Shown here: positions 23,020 through 36,600 of the stretch, piece after piece
How positions within the stretch are numbered: position 1 is the first letter of the stretch
How the letters are laid out: each line of letters begins with the position of its first letter
NCBI GenBank assembly: GCA_015680905.1
Contig: CM027379.1
Location: forward strand, 30,770,501-30,834,500
Reading direction: 5' to 3'
DNA from: Coptis chinensis
Lineage: Eukaryota; Streptophyta; Magnoliopsida; Ranunculales; Ranunculaceae
Length of the DNA stretch: 64,000 bases
Notes under the pieces: generated by a model
Seen by the model: only the letters and a program-made list of their open reading frames with translations
What the model was told of the DNA's origin: nothing
Databases searched by the model: none
Position numbers and translations under genes: made by a program

Positions 23020-25840
23020 ATGAGTGTGTCCAAGATCATCCTTATTATTTCTTCTCAATTTCTCATAATCAAAGTCTCCTCGGTCCTAACCAAAGAGCGG
23101 CTTGATAAAGCCTTTTTCAATGAACCAGCTTTTCATCTTTTTCCTAATGCTTCTATTTTCTCTTACCCTATTATTTACTCTGATCATAGTATGATCCTTT
23201 TTGATTCCAATCCCAAACAACCTAAAATGAGGAAACCTTTTTATTTTCAAAGTGCTTGGACTTATGATCCGTCTTATAAAGATATTGTCAAACAGAATTG
23301 GTTATCTATAAATCCACTTAACACTTTTATCAATAACTTGAATGCGGTCAGAATTGGTCTTTTAAAATGGAACAAGCAACACTTCAGTAAAACTCATTTC
23401 GAGATCCACCACCTTCTTCACACTCTAAGTCAACTCCAGTTAACTACGCCTACTTACAACACTCTTGCTCTGGAATATGAAATACAAACCAAAATTAGTG
23501 AGATTAATCTTAAGCAAGAAGCTTTTTGGAGGGATAAATCCAGGTTTCTGAAACTCTCTTTAGGTGATAATAATACCAAGTTTTTTCATAATATAACAAA
23601 TGGTAGGCGAAATCAAAATAAGATTCTCATGATAAAAGATGACAATGATCATTGGTTAACTAACAGGACTGACATAGGTAACCACATAGTTGATTTTTAT
23701 CAAACTCTGTTTTCTTCTTCTAGCCCCATCATTCCTGATACTATTCCTTATATTGATCATCTTATAACTGACCTGGATAATGATTTGTTAACTCAAGATG
23801 TTTCTTTATCCGAGATACATGCCGCTCTTTTTGCTATGGATCCAGGTAAAGCTCCTGGACCTGATGGTTTTACCCCCCTATTCTATCAAGATAACTGGGA
23901 TTTGCTCAAAAATGATCTTATGAATACTATTCAAGATTTCTTTCAAAATAACAATCTTTTTCAAACCTTTAATCATACTAATATCACGCTGATTCCTAAA
24001 ATCCCGCATCCTAACAAAGTTAGTTCATATCGTCCTATTAGTCTATGTAATATTGTATATAGGATTATCTCTAAAATTTTAGCTAATCGGCTAAAGCCTT
24101 TATTAGATAAGTTAATCTCTCCTATGCAGTCTGCCTTTGTCAAACAGAGGCAAATATCTGATAACACTATCATTTTACATGAGTTACTGCAAAAGCTTAA
24201 AAAGGAAAAAAAGGCATTCATGGTTGTATGGCCATCAAGCTTGATATGCATAAAGCCTTTGATCAGCTAGAATGGCCCTCCGTTTTTAAAATGCTAGAGC
24301 AATTTGGTTTTTGTCGAAAATGGATCAATTGGATTGCGACTTGCTTAACTTCTACTTCTTTCTCCCTCAACCTTAATGGTTCATCTTTTGGTAAATTTTA
24401 TGCATCTAGGGGCATTCGTCAGGGGGATCCTTTATCCCCTTTTCTCTTCATTTTATGCTCTGAGTTTTTATCGCGAAAAATTTCTTCTCTGTTAGCTTCC
24501 AAGCATATTCATGGCATTCATATTTCTAGATCATCTATACCTGTAACTCATCTCATGTTTGCTGATGACTGTTTCATTTTCATGCGTGCTAACATAGCAG
24601 AAGCCCACCATATTTTAAATGGCATCAAACAGTATTGTGCTATGTCTGGGCAGTCGGTCAACTTTCACAAGTCTTCTCTGTTGTTCAGTCATAACTTGCA
24701 TCATAAGCATCAAAAGCTCCTCTCTAGGATTTTAAAAATTCCGTTAACCAATACTAGCAATGCATATTTAGGTATTGATTTTAACCCTGCCAAACCCAAT
24801 CATATTAGTACTTCTAGGATTATGAAAAACGTGTTATCTAGGATACAAAACTAGAATACAAAGTTTCTGTCTATGGCTGGGCGGAGTACTCTCATCAAAA
24901 GTGTCGTGTCTGCTATCCCTATTTACTCTATGCAAACTAATTTGTATAATAAGTCTTTTTGTCACAACCTGGATATGATAAATGCTAATTTTTGGTGGGG
25001 GCATAATGAACATGGTAGTAATAAGTTGCATATGTTAAACTGGACGGCATGTTGTAGTAAGAAAAGCATGGGCGGGGTAGGTTTTAAACAGTCTCTGTAT
25101 CAGAATAAAGCTCTTATAGCTAAAGCCGCGTGTTGGAAAATTTGACTGAGAAGGACTTGTTATGGGTTAAACTTATTAAGGATAAGTACTTTCGACACGG
25201 TTCCTTTCTGCAAGCCAAGAAAAGTCACTCTGCTTCGAAATGGTGGAAAAACATCATTAAGGTAAGAAATGACATCTCCTTTCTTCACTGTTGGCGGATA
25301 ACCGATGGACAAAACATTGATATTTGGGAGGATAATTGGATTCCTTCTATGCCTTTTAAGAAACCTTTTGGACCTAAACCGGATCCTATGAGAGCTGTGC
25401 GGTATGTTTCTGACTTGATTGATAATATTACAAATGCTTGGAACATTAGCTTGTTAAATGAGATGTTCACTGCAGAGGTTAGGGATGAGATTCTAAAAAC
25501 TCGTATTTTTTCACAAAATTTGGATCAGAAGATCATTTGGACTTTAGAAAAAAATGGTATTTTTACTGTCAAATCGACATATAGTTGGTTTTTAAGTCAA
25601 GCTAAGGTCGGTAGGACTCTTAGATCTTTATCTATTGCCAAAAATACTTGGTGCTATATTTGGAAACTTCGTATTCCACATCGAGTCAAACTTTTCTTGT
25701 GGAAAATGCTTAACGGCATCTTGCCAACTAGGAAAGTGTTATTTGATCGGCATGTTTGTCCTGTGTATACCTGTCCTCGTTGTCACCATCACCATGCATT
25801 TGAAAGCATTGAGCATGCCCTCTTGATTGTGTTTATTTAG
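23020..25840 (+). pseudogene. LINE ORF2 pseudogene (endonuclease end, reverse transcriptase, zf-RVT)
   Basis: The first ORF (23020-24270) opens in the last part of the AP-endonuclease domain (KERLDKAFFN, YSDHSMILF). It then shows the RT start motifs KAPGPDGF, LIPKI and SYRPISLCN. A frameshift near 24230 moves the frame to 24228-24854, which carries the GIRQGDPLSPFLF block and the catalytic FADD box (about 24558). A TAG at 24852-24854 and a further frameshift near 25140 follow. The last part ends in RVKLFLWKMLNGILPT and a CPRCHHH zf-RVT-like segment. The protein would nick target DNA and reverse-transcribe the element's RNA; this copy cannot. Confidence 0.85.
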
Positions 25841-25989
25841 ATAAAATTTGGTTTGCCTCACCCCTTGCTATCGTTTTTGATCCCCGGAATCGGCCAGTTT
25901 AGTCTTGATGATGTGATCACTAAGGTTATCTCTCAATGTACCTCTAAGGAGGATACTATTGTTAACTTATCTATCCTAGCATCTCGCCT

Positions 25990-26607
25990 ATATGATTTGG
26001 GTAGATAGAAATTCTTTAGTTTTGATCCCGTCCATAAAGTTGTTCACCCGGATAGGGTCTTTGGAACAAGCACGAAGGTGTCTTATTCTGCTCATGCTCC
26101 GTGTGTTTGAAATACTTGATATCGACTCTCATCTTCACGAACTTTTTATGCTAGCATGTGGCGGTAGTTTCGACCCTAGTACATCGCGGGCTGTAGGCTA
26201 TACTTTAAATAAATGGGCATCGGCTTATGTTACGTAGGAAGCGGCTCGTCGGCCAGGATCGTGAGAAGAGAGGTCGTACGCAAGCGATAAAAAGTCGGAT
26301 TGGAACAAGCTCGTCGGCTAAGTGTTAGCAAGGTGGTGGTTTGTTCGGATAATAAGGGCATTGTTCAAGAGCTCAATGGAGTTTCATCTACGGTGTCTTG
26401 GTGTTGTCTTGGTCTTTTTGCATGAGATCCTTAATCTCAAAGCTAGTTCGGTTTACGCAAAATTGTTTTTGCGGGGAGTTGATTAGCCATGCCCATCTCA
26501 TGGCGGCTCAAAGAACCCTTAATAGTCCTTTTGTTTGTAATAAATATATTGAACAAATATTGAACCGATTGCACTTAAAAGTAACGTACCGTACAATCTT
26601 CTTCTGA
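25990..26607 (+). pseudogene. Probable RNase H remnant at the LINE 3' end
   Basis: Short fragments in shifting frames read like the end of a LINE-type RNase H, for example VCSDNKGIVQELNGVSS and HEILNLKASSVYAKLFLRG near 26340-26490. Frameshifts and stops are frequent. The assignment rests on position after zf-RVT and on weak resemblance. Confidence 0.35.
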
Positions 26608-26770
26608 TTGTTCATCATAGCAATAGTGTTATCTCACTTGACAAATTTTGCCAGAAAAATATAGACATGGAAAATGGCAAATGAGATAGCATATGGGTTG
26701 TATTGCGTAATTTGCCATAATTGAGTGCAAATATTCAAATGGAAACGCATATGATCTGAGCACTTCCATT

Positions 26771-27125
26771 CAAGGCCCAAAATATCGCCGAGATATTGTG
26801 TTTTTTGGGTACACCGAGATAGAAATGTCCGATATATCTCAACCGAATATTGAATATGTTTTTTTCCTATATATTTCCCAATTTCCGATATAACAATATA
26901 TATCGACTGATATATACAATATATCCAATGTAAATTGTTCACTTTGACCGATATATTGACGATATTTTTGATATAATTGACGATATATCCGATATATCGA
27001 CATACAAAATAAAATTTTAACTGGTCAACAAAAAAATAAATATATCTGATATTTTCAATATGTTTGATATATTTCGGTTTTTGGATACATTGAGATATTC
27101 ACCGAATTTGATATTTTGGTCTTTG
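26771..27125. mobile_element. ATATCG-rich hAT MITE with perfect 8-bp target duplication
   Basis: The ends CAAGGCCCAAAATATC and GATATTTTGGTCTTTG are inverted repeats with two mismatches. The flanks CTTCCATT (26763-26770) and CTTCCATT (27126-27133) are identical. The interior consists largely of CGATAT/ATATCG motifs. The inner AAAATATC of the terminus is shared with the elements at 12867 and 17506, so they look like related subfamilies. Confidence 0.8.
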
Positions 27126-27133
27126 CTTCCATT

Positions 27134-29483
27134 ATACGCACTCGACTAATTCTTTTCATTATTACTAGCAATACATTAGATATCATATCCAAACTTGATT
27201 GCAACGCGGATAAGGGATAACAGATGAATGGGGCAGTCAAAAGTAATAGGGGAGACTTTATTATTTGGGTTAAAAATCATCTCATGTCGTGGCAGAAGCA
27301 GCACATTTCATTTCTATGACTAAATATGTGATAGATCATACGAGTATACGAGGAAGGGATCTTGAGGGTGATGTTTTGAAGTTTAGATATATAATAGATC
27401 TGTTCTCAACTCGTACAAAATCCTCAATCCTTCTTGGACGCCAGAATAACAAAAGCAATTACACAACTTGTGATAGAGACTTTTCCAACGTATCCGAAAA
27501 AACCAGTACCAAAAATATATATCTTATGTCTATCCACAAATAACTGTTCGTGTGGCAATGAGTCGTAATCTCTTCTTTTAAGTTGTCATTAATTTTTCTT
27601 GTCGTTGCAACTATATTTGTGGTTAGGGATGTCCAAACGGGGACTACCCGCCCGAAAGGTTTTGAGCGAATATGACCCTCCATTGATCGGGCGTTCGGGT
27701 ATTTGTTAGATGTGTAACCCTATATTTCACCATGTGACATGGTAAACCCGAAAATTGAAATAAAAGAATATTAAATCTCTTCATTGACGTCATTTTGGTT
27801 ATTAGATCTCAAAGAAAAACCTCTTTTTCATCTAATTAATCAAAAGCCATCTTTTTTTTATTGGATTTGACCGTTTAACTTTTATCAAAGATTCAAAACA
27901 AGTGAGAAGCAATTCCAAAGACAATAACTCAATAAGATTGATGGTTTTTTGGGAGTTCGACTTCTAATTGGTGGTGTGAATCGACTTTGATTTTCGATAA
28001 GATTGATGGCTTTTGGGAGTTTCTTGTGGTGGTGTGAAATATTGTTGATTTGCTTTCGACCTTGGTGACCACGATATTTGAAGGTGCCGCAAATTTTAAG
28101 TGAATGCAAACTAAAGAATATCATCAAACCCACCAATCTCTTCATCGTGAGCGTGTGATTATTTATTTCTTGGGGAGTTGTTGGAGGGAATAGAAGATGG
28201 TAGGCCAAAAGGTAATTTGTCTTGAAAGACCAAAAGTAAATAGTAATGAGCAAAAGACTAAAAAGTTTGTTGAAGATAAATAGATAATAAATGAAAATAT
28301 AGTTGTTGGGAATTATGGTGGTTCGGGTTCGGGTTTTGGTCGGGCATTTTACCCTATATAACTGGGTTTTTGGGTTCGGGTTCGATGCGGATATGGTTTG
28401 GGCTTTTTAACCCTTTTAACGGGTTTAGGGCCAAATTATCGGGTCGGGTTCGGTCGGTCCGGTTTAGATAGTGTGACCAAAGACCCTATGTAGGTTCGGT
28501 TTGGGTTTTGTCGGCTTGGTTGGTCACGTTTTTTTTTCGGGCGGGTTTGGGTTTTGAGGCGAGAATGGGATGACTCTCCATGATAGCGTTGGGTGTGTCC
28601 CTCACCATGTGACATGAATTGGTATTGACTTGTTTGAAGAAGTGAAGGGGTGGACGCCTCCTAATTTGCTTTCGAGAAGGTGTGGGGGCTAAATATTGTA
28701 CGTACCGATATTTGTTATTATTTCACAAATTTTCTAATGCAATATCAGTGAGAGAGCCGATATATTTATTTAAGTTATAGATAGAAGATAAGAGAAAGGA
28801 ATAGACACATGTCACAAAGCTATTGGATGAAGCTATGTGAAACAACTCTAAAAGGATTGGAAGCAGAGGAAAGAGAGGATCGTAGATTCATTTCCACATT
28901 TTCATTTTTCTATTCTTTTACATTTGAGGAAAGAGAAAGAGAGAAATTGAGAGATTGTAAAATGCCATTAATGAATCAATAAAAAGCTTCTTTGTTTTGA
29001 TGATCTCTATAGAAAGGGCCCACGCCCTTAGTCTTACACAGAAGAAATCTCCAAGATACGTAACATAAATATTGGAAGTTGATTGTTCACAGGCGGACAC
29101 CCCTTAATATGCTTAGCTCAAGGGGCGCACACCCCCATTCCGTGCACAGATAGAATTCCGATTTTTCACAGACAAACCGAGATGATTCAGAATTTTATTT
29201 TACACCAAAATCTCGGAATCCTATATATATGAAGTTAGAGATTTTTACCCATAAGTCATACAAGTCATACAAGTGAGAACCAATTTTGAAAGCAACCAAA
29301 ATTGAGAGAAATCATTTGCAAAGATATAAAACTTGTAAAGAGAGATCTAGTAAGTTTGGAGAGACTTGAGAGGAATGATTGTAATTTTTCTTCCTACACT
29401 TATAAAAAGATTGGCTCTTGTAGAAGTAGGCATCATTGGCGGAACCACGTTACAACTTGTGTCTCATTGTAGTATGTTTTATT
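27134..29483. other. 2.3 kb without a recognisable gene; GGGTTCGG-rich block and possible LTR debris
   Basis: About 27620-28560 contains clusters of CGGGTTCGGGT-type motifs like those in the hAT elements at 16473 and 19172, but I could not find matching ends. About 29220-29470 has a TATA-like CTATATATATG, several short direct repeats (AAGTCATAC) and a TATAAAAAGATTGGCTC tract reminiscent of the 3' part of a copia-type LTR. No partner LTR or coding region supports this. Confidence 0.35.
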
Positions 29484-30336
29484 TTACATTGCTATTGCTT
29501 GTTTGTGATAGTTAATTCTATAGCTTAGGTCTTCTTTGAGCTGCTTGAGGTGCCCTTCTGACCACTGTTGGGTATTGTCTATGTTTTGTTGCATTTGGGC
29601 ACATTGAATCCTTATGTCCCTGTTTCTTGCATATAGAACAAGTTGATGGGATCCATAGATACTCCACCCCAACTTCTACAATGTCTCCATTTCGTAATTC
29701 GAATTTTAAGTAATCAGGGCACTTAGCATTTGTTGGGATTTCAATACACACTCTTGCATAATCCAGCTTTCGTGCCTTCTGTGTAGTCTCATCCCAACAA
29801 TGAGGTTTACCTATCCTACTTGCAATCAAATTGATTCCTCTCTTTGTCCATAACTGCTTTGGAATATCCCACAGTTTGGCCCAAATCGGAAGTGTAGACA
29901 TATTTTTCCTTTGCACTTCAAGTTCTTCAGTCCATGGCCTTAGCTTATCATGAAGACTCTTCATGCTATGAACAGAAGACCTCTTTCAAGTACCATATTT
30001 CTATCTTTTTCTAAAATATATTTTAAGTAGAATACATCTTTATCTGTTGATATCTCGTAGTCAGCCTTAGTTTTCCAAGTCCAGCTTTTTAACCATAGGG
30101 AATGGCAGTGTTTTGTTTTTCAATAAAGAAACTCGCCCACAAGGTATTCTTTCCATAAATCTGCTCCTTCATCTAGAATATCAGCTGGAACATCAGCTAT
30201 ATATATCTAGGTCATTGTCAGTCTCTATCCATTCTAGACTTCCAACTATAAAGTTTGGACCTTGGGTACCAAACAAGGAACTCCAAGTGGTTGGGGAGGA
30301 CGAGCTCTCCCTAATGTGAGAAGATCTAATATCCAT
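29484..30336 (-). pseudogene. LINE ORF1 (gag-like, DUF4283 plus CCHC) remnant
   Basis: Read from 30336 down: an N-terminal segment (MDIRSSHIRE...SSLFGTQGPNFIVGSLEWIE), then after stops a DUF4283-like stretch (FYLKYILEKDRNMVLERG), then an open part (29964-29518). The open part has the usual WAKLWDIPKQLW and RIGKPHCWDETT block and a zinc knuckle, CSICKKQGHKDSMCP. This is the RNA-binding ORF1 protein of plant L1 elements, or a host protein fragment derived from one. Several nonsense changes break it. It lies on the opposite strand to the LINE ORF2 at 23020 and is probably a separate insertion. No ORF2 accompanies it. Confidence 0.7.
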
Positions 30337-30828
30337 AGTTAAAAGACTAGAGAACGCTTAAAGTTGATAGTATGTGTTTTAGATGTGGGAGAATGGAGAT
30401 GAGATGAGAGTATGAGAATATGGATGATGGATGATTGTCGTTGGTTAAAACACATCAGATCAAAACCTAAATATCCCTCAATGAGTAGGGTATCAATCTG
30501 CTCCTAATTTGTATCACTATAAAGGATGAGAATGGAAAGGGGGTTTGAGGGATTAAAAACTGTGGTTGTACTATAGAGATTAGATTAAACTAATATTAAA
30601 CTAAACAAAACTAAATAAACTATTGAGAATTCAAGATAATTGAATCCATCAGTACCTTTGATTCACGCACTTTTTGCTTTATGATTGTTCTCACAAGTAA
30701 ATTACAATTGGGCAATCAAACAAGTGTTGATGCTCTTTTGGACGAAACATAGTTAAATAATTATTTCTACTTAAGGTTGTTCCTATCTATGTGTTATTAA
30801 TATCTTATTTCCTTTTATGTAGGCTAGA

Positions 30829-31142
30829 CACTACAACAATTTTATGATATGACAACACTTTTTAACATCACTTCTACAAATATGATATTGTACATAAAAT
30901 TTAACGTCACTTTTTCCGTAAGTGATGTTAGTAGTTTGTGGTAATCTTGTTTTAACATCACTTTTCTTGAAAGTGACTTAGAAAATGTCTACAACATCAC
31001 CTTTAGAAGTGATGTAAAGTTTGAGATGTGGTTTATTTATTCTTTAAAATCACTTAATAAGTGATGTGAAAATTAGAAATATAAAATCACGTTAAAAGTG
31101 ATCGATTTGTTTTCCAAACCAAACATCACTTTTAAAGTGATG
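30829..31142. mobile_element. CACTA-like terminus with subterminal AAGTGATG repeats
   Basis: The block starts CACTACAACAATTTT, a CACTA-type end. It contains many copies of ATCACTT/AAGTGAT in both orientations, the usual subterminal transposase-binding pattern. The other end was not found nearby. A similar decayed block lies at 62968-63298. Confidence 0.5.
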
Positions 31143-31234
31143 TCCCATGGTTGTTATTAAATGGACATGTTGCTTACTTTGGGACCATTAGACAACAAGG
31201 TTTTTGACCCGGCCATATGGCCGGACTCTTTTAG

Positions 31235-31659
31235 ATATCAAAAAAAAAAAAAAAAAAAAAAAATCCTTCGAAAGTACTATAATCTGAACCTTTTACTATG
31301 AACTATAACAATAATAAATAATTCCGCAAAATTAGGAAAATACTATGAAATATTAAGAAGCAATAATGCATGATAATGAGCTAAATGTTAAGTACCAAAA
31401 TCTTAAAAGCTTTGCAACTTAAAAACTACATCATTGGTCTTAGTTTTCAAAGTACTAATAATTTCAGAAGCATCTTTGTCTAAGGCCATGCCATATGCAA
31501 CGGTATCTTCACCTACATTTGAGTGGCTCCCTTACATATCCATTGCTAGTGGCCACCATAAATCAATCCAGTGTTCATATATGTTCCATTTGATTGTTAG
31601 GGATCAAAAGATCGAAGGAATGTTGAATGGAGACAATCAAAAGATAATTGCTAGGTAAG
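31235..31659. other. Retrotransposon insertion site flank with a possible gene fragment on the minus strand
   Basis: A poly-A run (31239-31262) is followed by AT-rich sequence. On the minus strand, about 31600-31430 reads EHWIDLWWPLAMDM, a stop, then GSHSNVGEDTVAYGMALDKD, which looks protein-like. I do not recognise the family. It is cut by the Tat element, whose target duplication GTAAG is at 31655-31659. Confidence 0.3.
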
Positions 31660-32085
31660 TGTAAGTACCCTCCGTTCTCAAGCATATCACTATAGCACAA
31701 GTGTCCACAATCCAGGTCGTATCTTCACAGCTCGTACATCACTAGCTAGTAACAACGACCTAGATTCAGGTCGTCTCAAATATCAGTTACAACCATATAT
31801 GGAAGCAAATGATCTAGCGCGATCCTGGAGCTCAGTCAATGCACCAATCAAGGAGACATTTACTTTGTAACATCAAGAATAATGACGAATCATCAAGATA
31901 GCACAAAATATGGATCTACACTTAACAACGGCCTAGAGAAAATAAGGAAGGTCAGCTCAAACATCTATAAGTAGAGATAGATGAACTATGTAAGGTTTGA
32001 TTCAAGTTTACCCAAGAAACTTAATATGTAGGCCCTACCAACCACAACATTAGGTTGTAGACCCCAAAATATACAAATGTCTACA
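31660..32085 (+). repeat. 5' LTR of the Tat-like element
   Basis: It is bounded by TGTAAG at the left and CTACA at the right and followed directly by the primer-binding site. Its full counterpart is at 40997-41448. Confidence 0.9.
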
Positions 32086-32103
32086 TTGGCGCCGTCTGCC
32101 GGT
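32086..32103 (+). other. Primer-binding site of the Tat-like element
   Basis: TTGGCGCCGTCTGCC lies immediately after the 5' LTR, the expected position and sequence type for tRNA-primed minus-strand synthesis in plant Ty3/gypsy elements. Confidence 0.75.
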
Positions 32104-32145
32104 TCGTTTCCTTGAGAAAAACACACACACTCTTTTCTCAAGCCC

Positions 32146-33423
32146 ATGAAGCTGGTCAAGAAAACCACCATGGAAGCACAGCTACAAGCTCTAGTCGATC
32201 AAGTCAAATTCCTCAGTGAATCATTCACCATGCTCCAGCAAGAGAACCAAGCTATGCGCAAGCAAACCACCTCCAACACCAACAACGTGACTCCAGACCC
32301 AATTGAGAACAATGCAGTCACAGCCCTCACCACCACCACCAATCAACGACTAGAAGACTTCGCCCAGAGGTTGGAAAAGTCAAGCAAAAAGGCCAGCGCA
32401 ACCCAGATCATTCAAAAGATGCTCCAGTCATACAAGGCGTCACCATTCACCACTGAAGTTAGGGACAAGCAGCCTCCCTCAGATTTCATCCAACTAAAGT
32501 TCCTATTGTACGACGGTAGCTCATGTCCAGGCCAGCACATAGCTCGTTTCAGCCAGATCCTTGCGCTCAACGCTCTAGACTACGACTACCTAAAGTGCAA
32601 ACTCTTTCCAGTAAGCTTGAAGGACGGAGCATTAAACTGGTTCTACACGCTCACTCCTGGTTCAATCAGCAACTTAGACAAGCTGATAGAGACGTTCACA
32701 GCAGAGTTCGCCTACAACAGGAAGAAACAAACCGACCTAGACTCGCTATTCCAGCTAAAGTAAGCACACGGCGAGACGATCCACGCTTTCTTAGGACATT
32801 TTAAGAAGGAACTCCTATTAATGGAGCCAGGCCTGAAGGACAGCTTTGCAACTTCTGCATTTACCAGCACCCTCCTAGACGAAGCTGACCTAGCAGGGTC
32901 TCTCATGCACAACAAGCCAGAGCGCCTAGACAACCTGTACCAAAGAGTCGACAAGTACATGAAGTACGAAGAATGGATGGCCCAGCGCAAAGGCAAGGAA
33001 GTTCTCGCAGTAAGCGACAAGCAAGGACCCAAAGAAAGCTATCAACACTCAGGCAACAACAACAAGGGCAACAATTCCCACAAGCCCTCCTACACCAAAA
33101 AAGAATTCTCCAATTTCTCCAGGATGCCAAGCCATATCTTGAAGAAGATATATACAACACCTTACTTTAAGCCAAACATAAACAAGGTGATAGCGATACC
33201 AGAACGTCCATATTGCCATTTCCACAAACTTCACCACCATGACACTGTCGAATGTTGGAGTCTCAAGTACTACCTCCAATACTTAGTTGAAGAGAGAAAA
33301 CTGAAAGAGTTCCTGCCGGAAAACGACCTCAGGCATAAGCTGAATGCTAACCGTAACAGAAGCAGGAGTTGGAGCCATGAACGACCTGCTCGCAGAAGGT
33401 GCAGAAGCAGAACAGCCCGATGA
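32146..33423 (+). pseudogene. gag of the Tat-like element, one nonsense codon
   Basis: A single frame runs 32146-33423 (about 425 codons), interrupted only by TAA at 32761-32763. The N-terminal part has a coiled-coil-like QALVDQVKFLSESF segment. The middle is the retrotransposon gag capsid domain (LKDGALNWFYTLTPGSI, FTAEFAYNRKKQTDLDSLF). The C-terminal part has YCHFHKLHHHDTVECWSL, a His/Cys-rich segment at the usual nucleocapsid position. It packages the element's RNA. The frame is shared with pol downstream, as expected for one gag-pol polyprotein. Confidence 0.85.
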
Positions 33424-33639
33424 TCTAAATCTCCAGGTCAGTCGAGGCACAACATGAGACAACACTCCTCCGATCACGACGAGAAAAAGGTAATCCACAT
33501 GATTACAGACACCTCCAGCAAGCGAGACCTCCAGTCGTGAAAAAGAAGGAGCTTGTAGGATTTACCAGAAGAAATCTACCACCTTTCCTACAAAGCTGAG
33601 GTGATCACTCCTACCAACTCTCAATCTACGACCTCCATA

Positions 33640-36600
33640 TCATTCACCAAAGAAGATCTTGACAAGGTGTGCCTACCCCACAATGATGCCCTGGTAATGC
33701 ACGTCTAAATCAACGGATGGACAGTCAAACGGGTCCTAATCGATCTAGGCAGCTCCTGCAACATCCTCTTCTACCAAACATATAAGGATATGCCCCTACT
33801 AGACTCGGTAATGATAGAGTCAAATGCACCACTCTATGGGTTCAATGGAGACCACACAGATGCCATTGGAGACGTCATCCTACCAGTCTCCATTGGAGAA
33901 AAAAAGGACATGATCAAGACCTCAACACGTTTCAGTGTGATTGACGTCAAGTTGTCCTACACTGCCATCTTAGAATGTAGGTGGATTCACAAGATCCATG
34001 CAGTTCCATCAACCTTACACCAAGTCCAGCAGTTCCCCGGACCCTGAGGCATCATGGAGCTCAGAAGTAACCAAGTAGAAGCTCATCGATGTAATCAAGG
34101 CAGCGCAACAAGCACGACCAAAGCTCAGGTCGTCCAAACAAAAGAAATGCCAAAGCCGCAAGATCCTTAATCTTCCAGCCCTCCCGTATCAGCAACAAAC
34201 AAGCTCAAGGAGAAGCAAGCACAAATCAAACCAAGAGAAAAAGTCAATTTGGGCACAAATGATGACCCAAAATTTATTTATGTAGGGGCTGATTTAGACC
34301 CCAAGCTCAAGGAACAACTTGTCAAATTTCTATCTCTCAATAAATATGTTTTTGCTTAGTCGTATATCGATATGCCAGGAATCAACCCTCAGGTCGCTTG
34401 CCACAAATTAAATGTAGATCCAACTGTAAAACCTATCAAACAACGACCTAGAAAACTAGCACTCAAATTTCAAAAAGCCATCAACGAAGAGATAGAAAAG
34501 CTAAAAAATGTTGGATTCATTAGAAAAGTCGAGTACCCGACCTGGCTAGCTAACATTGTAGCTGTTACCAACGTCAACAAGCATTGCCCAAAGGACAACT
34601 TCCCCCTACCAAGGATTGACATACTGGTAGATCAAACTTGCGGACACGAACTTCTATCATTTATGGACGCATATAGTGGATACAACCAGATACCACTTAC
34701 AGAAGAAGACCAGGAGAAAATGTCCTTCATAACCGAACAAGGAACGTTATGCTACAACGTTTTACCATTCGGCTTGAAGAACGCCGGTGTGACCTACCAA
34801 AGACTTGTCATAAAGATGTTCAAAAACTTGCTGGGCGACATTATGGAAGTTTACATAGACGACATGGTAGTTAAAAGCGAAAAAACTGGTGATCACATTT
34901 CTCACCTACAAGAACCCTTTGAAAGATTGCACCAAAACAAAATGAAGTTCAACCCAGTAAAATATGTATTTGGGGTAGTCTCAGGGAAATTCCTAGGATA
35001 CCTCGTCTCACAAAGACACATTGAAGCAAACCCAGAGCAAATACGAGATCTCCTTGAAATGCAAGTGCCAACCTCCAAGCAACAAATTCACAAGCTATCT
35101 GGCATGGTTTCAACCCTCAATAGATTCATCTCACGTGCATCTGACAAATGCAGACCGTTCCTGCAAATACTCAAGAAAGGCGCAATGTTCACATGGATAG
35201 ACGAATGCCACAAGGCATTCAACAACCTGAAGGCTTACCTATCAACTCTGCCAATCCTGTCCAAACCAAATGAAAGAGAAACACTAGGACTTTAGCTTGC
35301 AACTACCGACTTTGCCGTCAGCTCGGTCCTCTTTTGCGAAAGTGAGGGAATCAAAAAGCTAGTCTACTTCACCAGCAAGACATTGGCAGACTCAGAAAAG
35401 CATTACTCTACAATGGAGAGAACAATGTTATCTTTGTTATACTCTACTCGCAAGTTTCGACCTTACTTCCAGGCTCACAACATTAAGGTCATAACAAATG
35501 TACCCATCAAACAGGTTTTGAGCTCTAACAACAAAACAGTCCACATGGCCAAATGGGCTGAAGAACTCGGAGAGCATCGTATCGATTTTGTTCCCAGAAC
35601 GTCTCACAAAGGTCAAGTTGTTGCCGACTTTCTTGCTGACTTCCCAATCGAAGATGTCAACTGGGAACTCGAGCCCATTACTTCATTCCATCAACCAACC
35701 AGCTCAGACATATGGCACCTATACGTAGATGGAGCGTGCAATAATATGGGTAGTGGATTGGGGGCTGTGTTAATTTCACCAGAAGGAACCCAGCTACAAA
35801 AATTAATCAAGATCGATTTTGTAACATCCAACACTGAAGTGGAATACGAAGCATTAATCACAGGCCTCCGCATGACACAACAACTACAAGTCGGAAAGCT
35901 CAAAGCTTATAGTGACTCGCAACTAATCTTCAAACAGATCACCAAAGAATATGTGACAAATGGAGCAAATTTAGCCAAGTATGCCCAGGTCGTCAACGAT
36001 ATCATCAGCTCGTTCACAACATTCACCCTGGAACACATTCCCCGAGAGGATAACAGACATGCTTACAGCCTAGCTTTCTTAGCCACTAAAATTCAAGAGG
36101 CATGTCCCAGCATATTCTACATTGACATCCTGGAAAGTCCCACCTACTAGCAAAAAAGTGTCAATAGCCTCACAGACTTCTAGCCTTCATCTGAAGAAGA
36201 GATCACTAAATCTTGGATAGGCCCATTTCTGAAATTTATCCAACCTGGCGAGCTCCTAGCAGAGGCAAAGGATGCTTGTGCCATACAATATCGATCTCCT
36301 AAATACACCGTGATCAACGGTCGATTGTTCCGTAAATCCGTAGGAGGACCCCACCTAAGGTGCATAACTCCACGCAGAGGCCAACTTATCTTTGATGAAA
36401 TTCACAAAATCAAATGTGGCAACCATGCAGGAGCAAGATCTCTAGCTCATAAAGCAATAATCGCCTAAGGATATTATTGGCAAGGCATGCACATCGAGGC
36501 AAAGAAGTATGTTCTCAGATGTCAAAAATGTCAAACATTTGGCCACAACCATTTAAGTCCAGCACGGGAGTTGATCAACATAGCCAGCCCCTGGCCTTTT

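Larger units (their letters stand above)
23020..26607 (+). mobile_element. L1-type LINE, 5' truncated and decayed
   Basis: The insertion begins inside the endonuclease domain of ORF2 and runs through the reverse transcriptase and a zf-RVT cysteine/histidine region to what looks like an RNase H remnant. Loss of the 5' part is typical of LINE integration. No poly-A tail is obvious, so the right border is uncertain. Confidence 0.8.
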
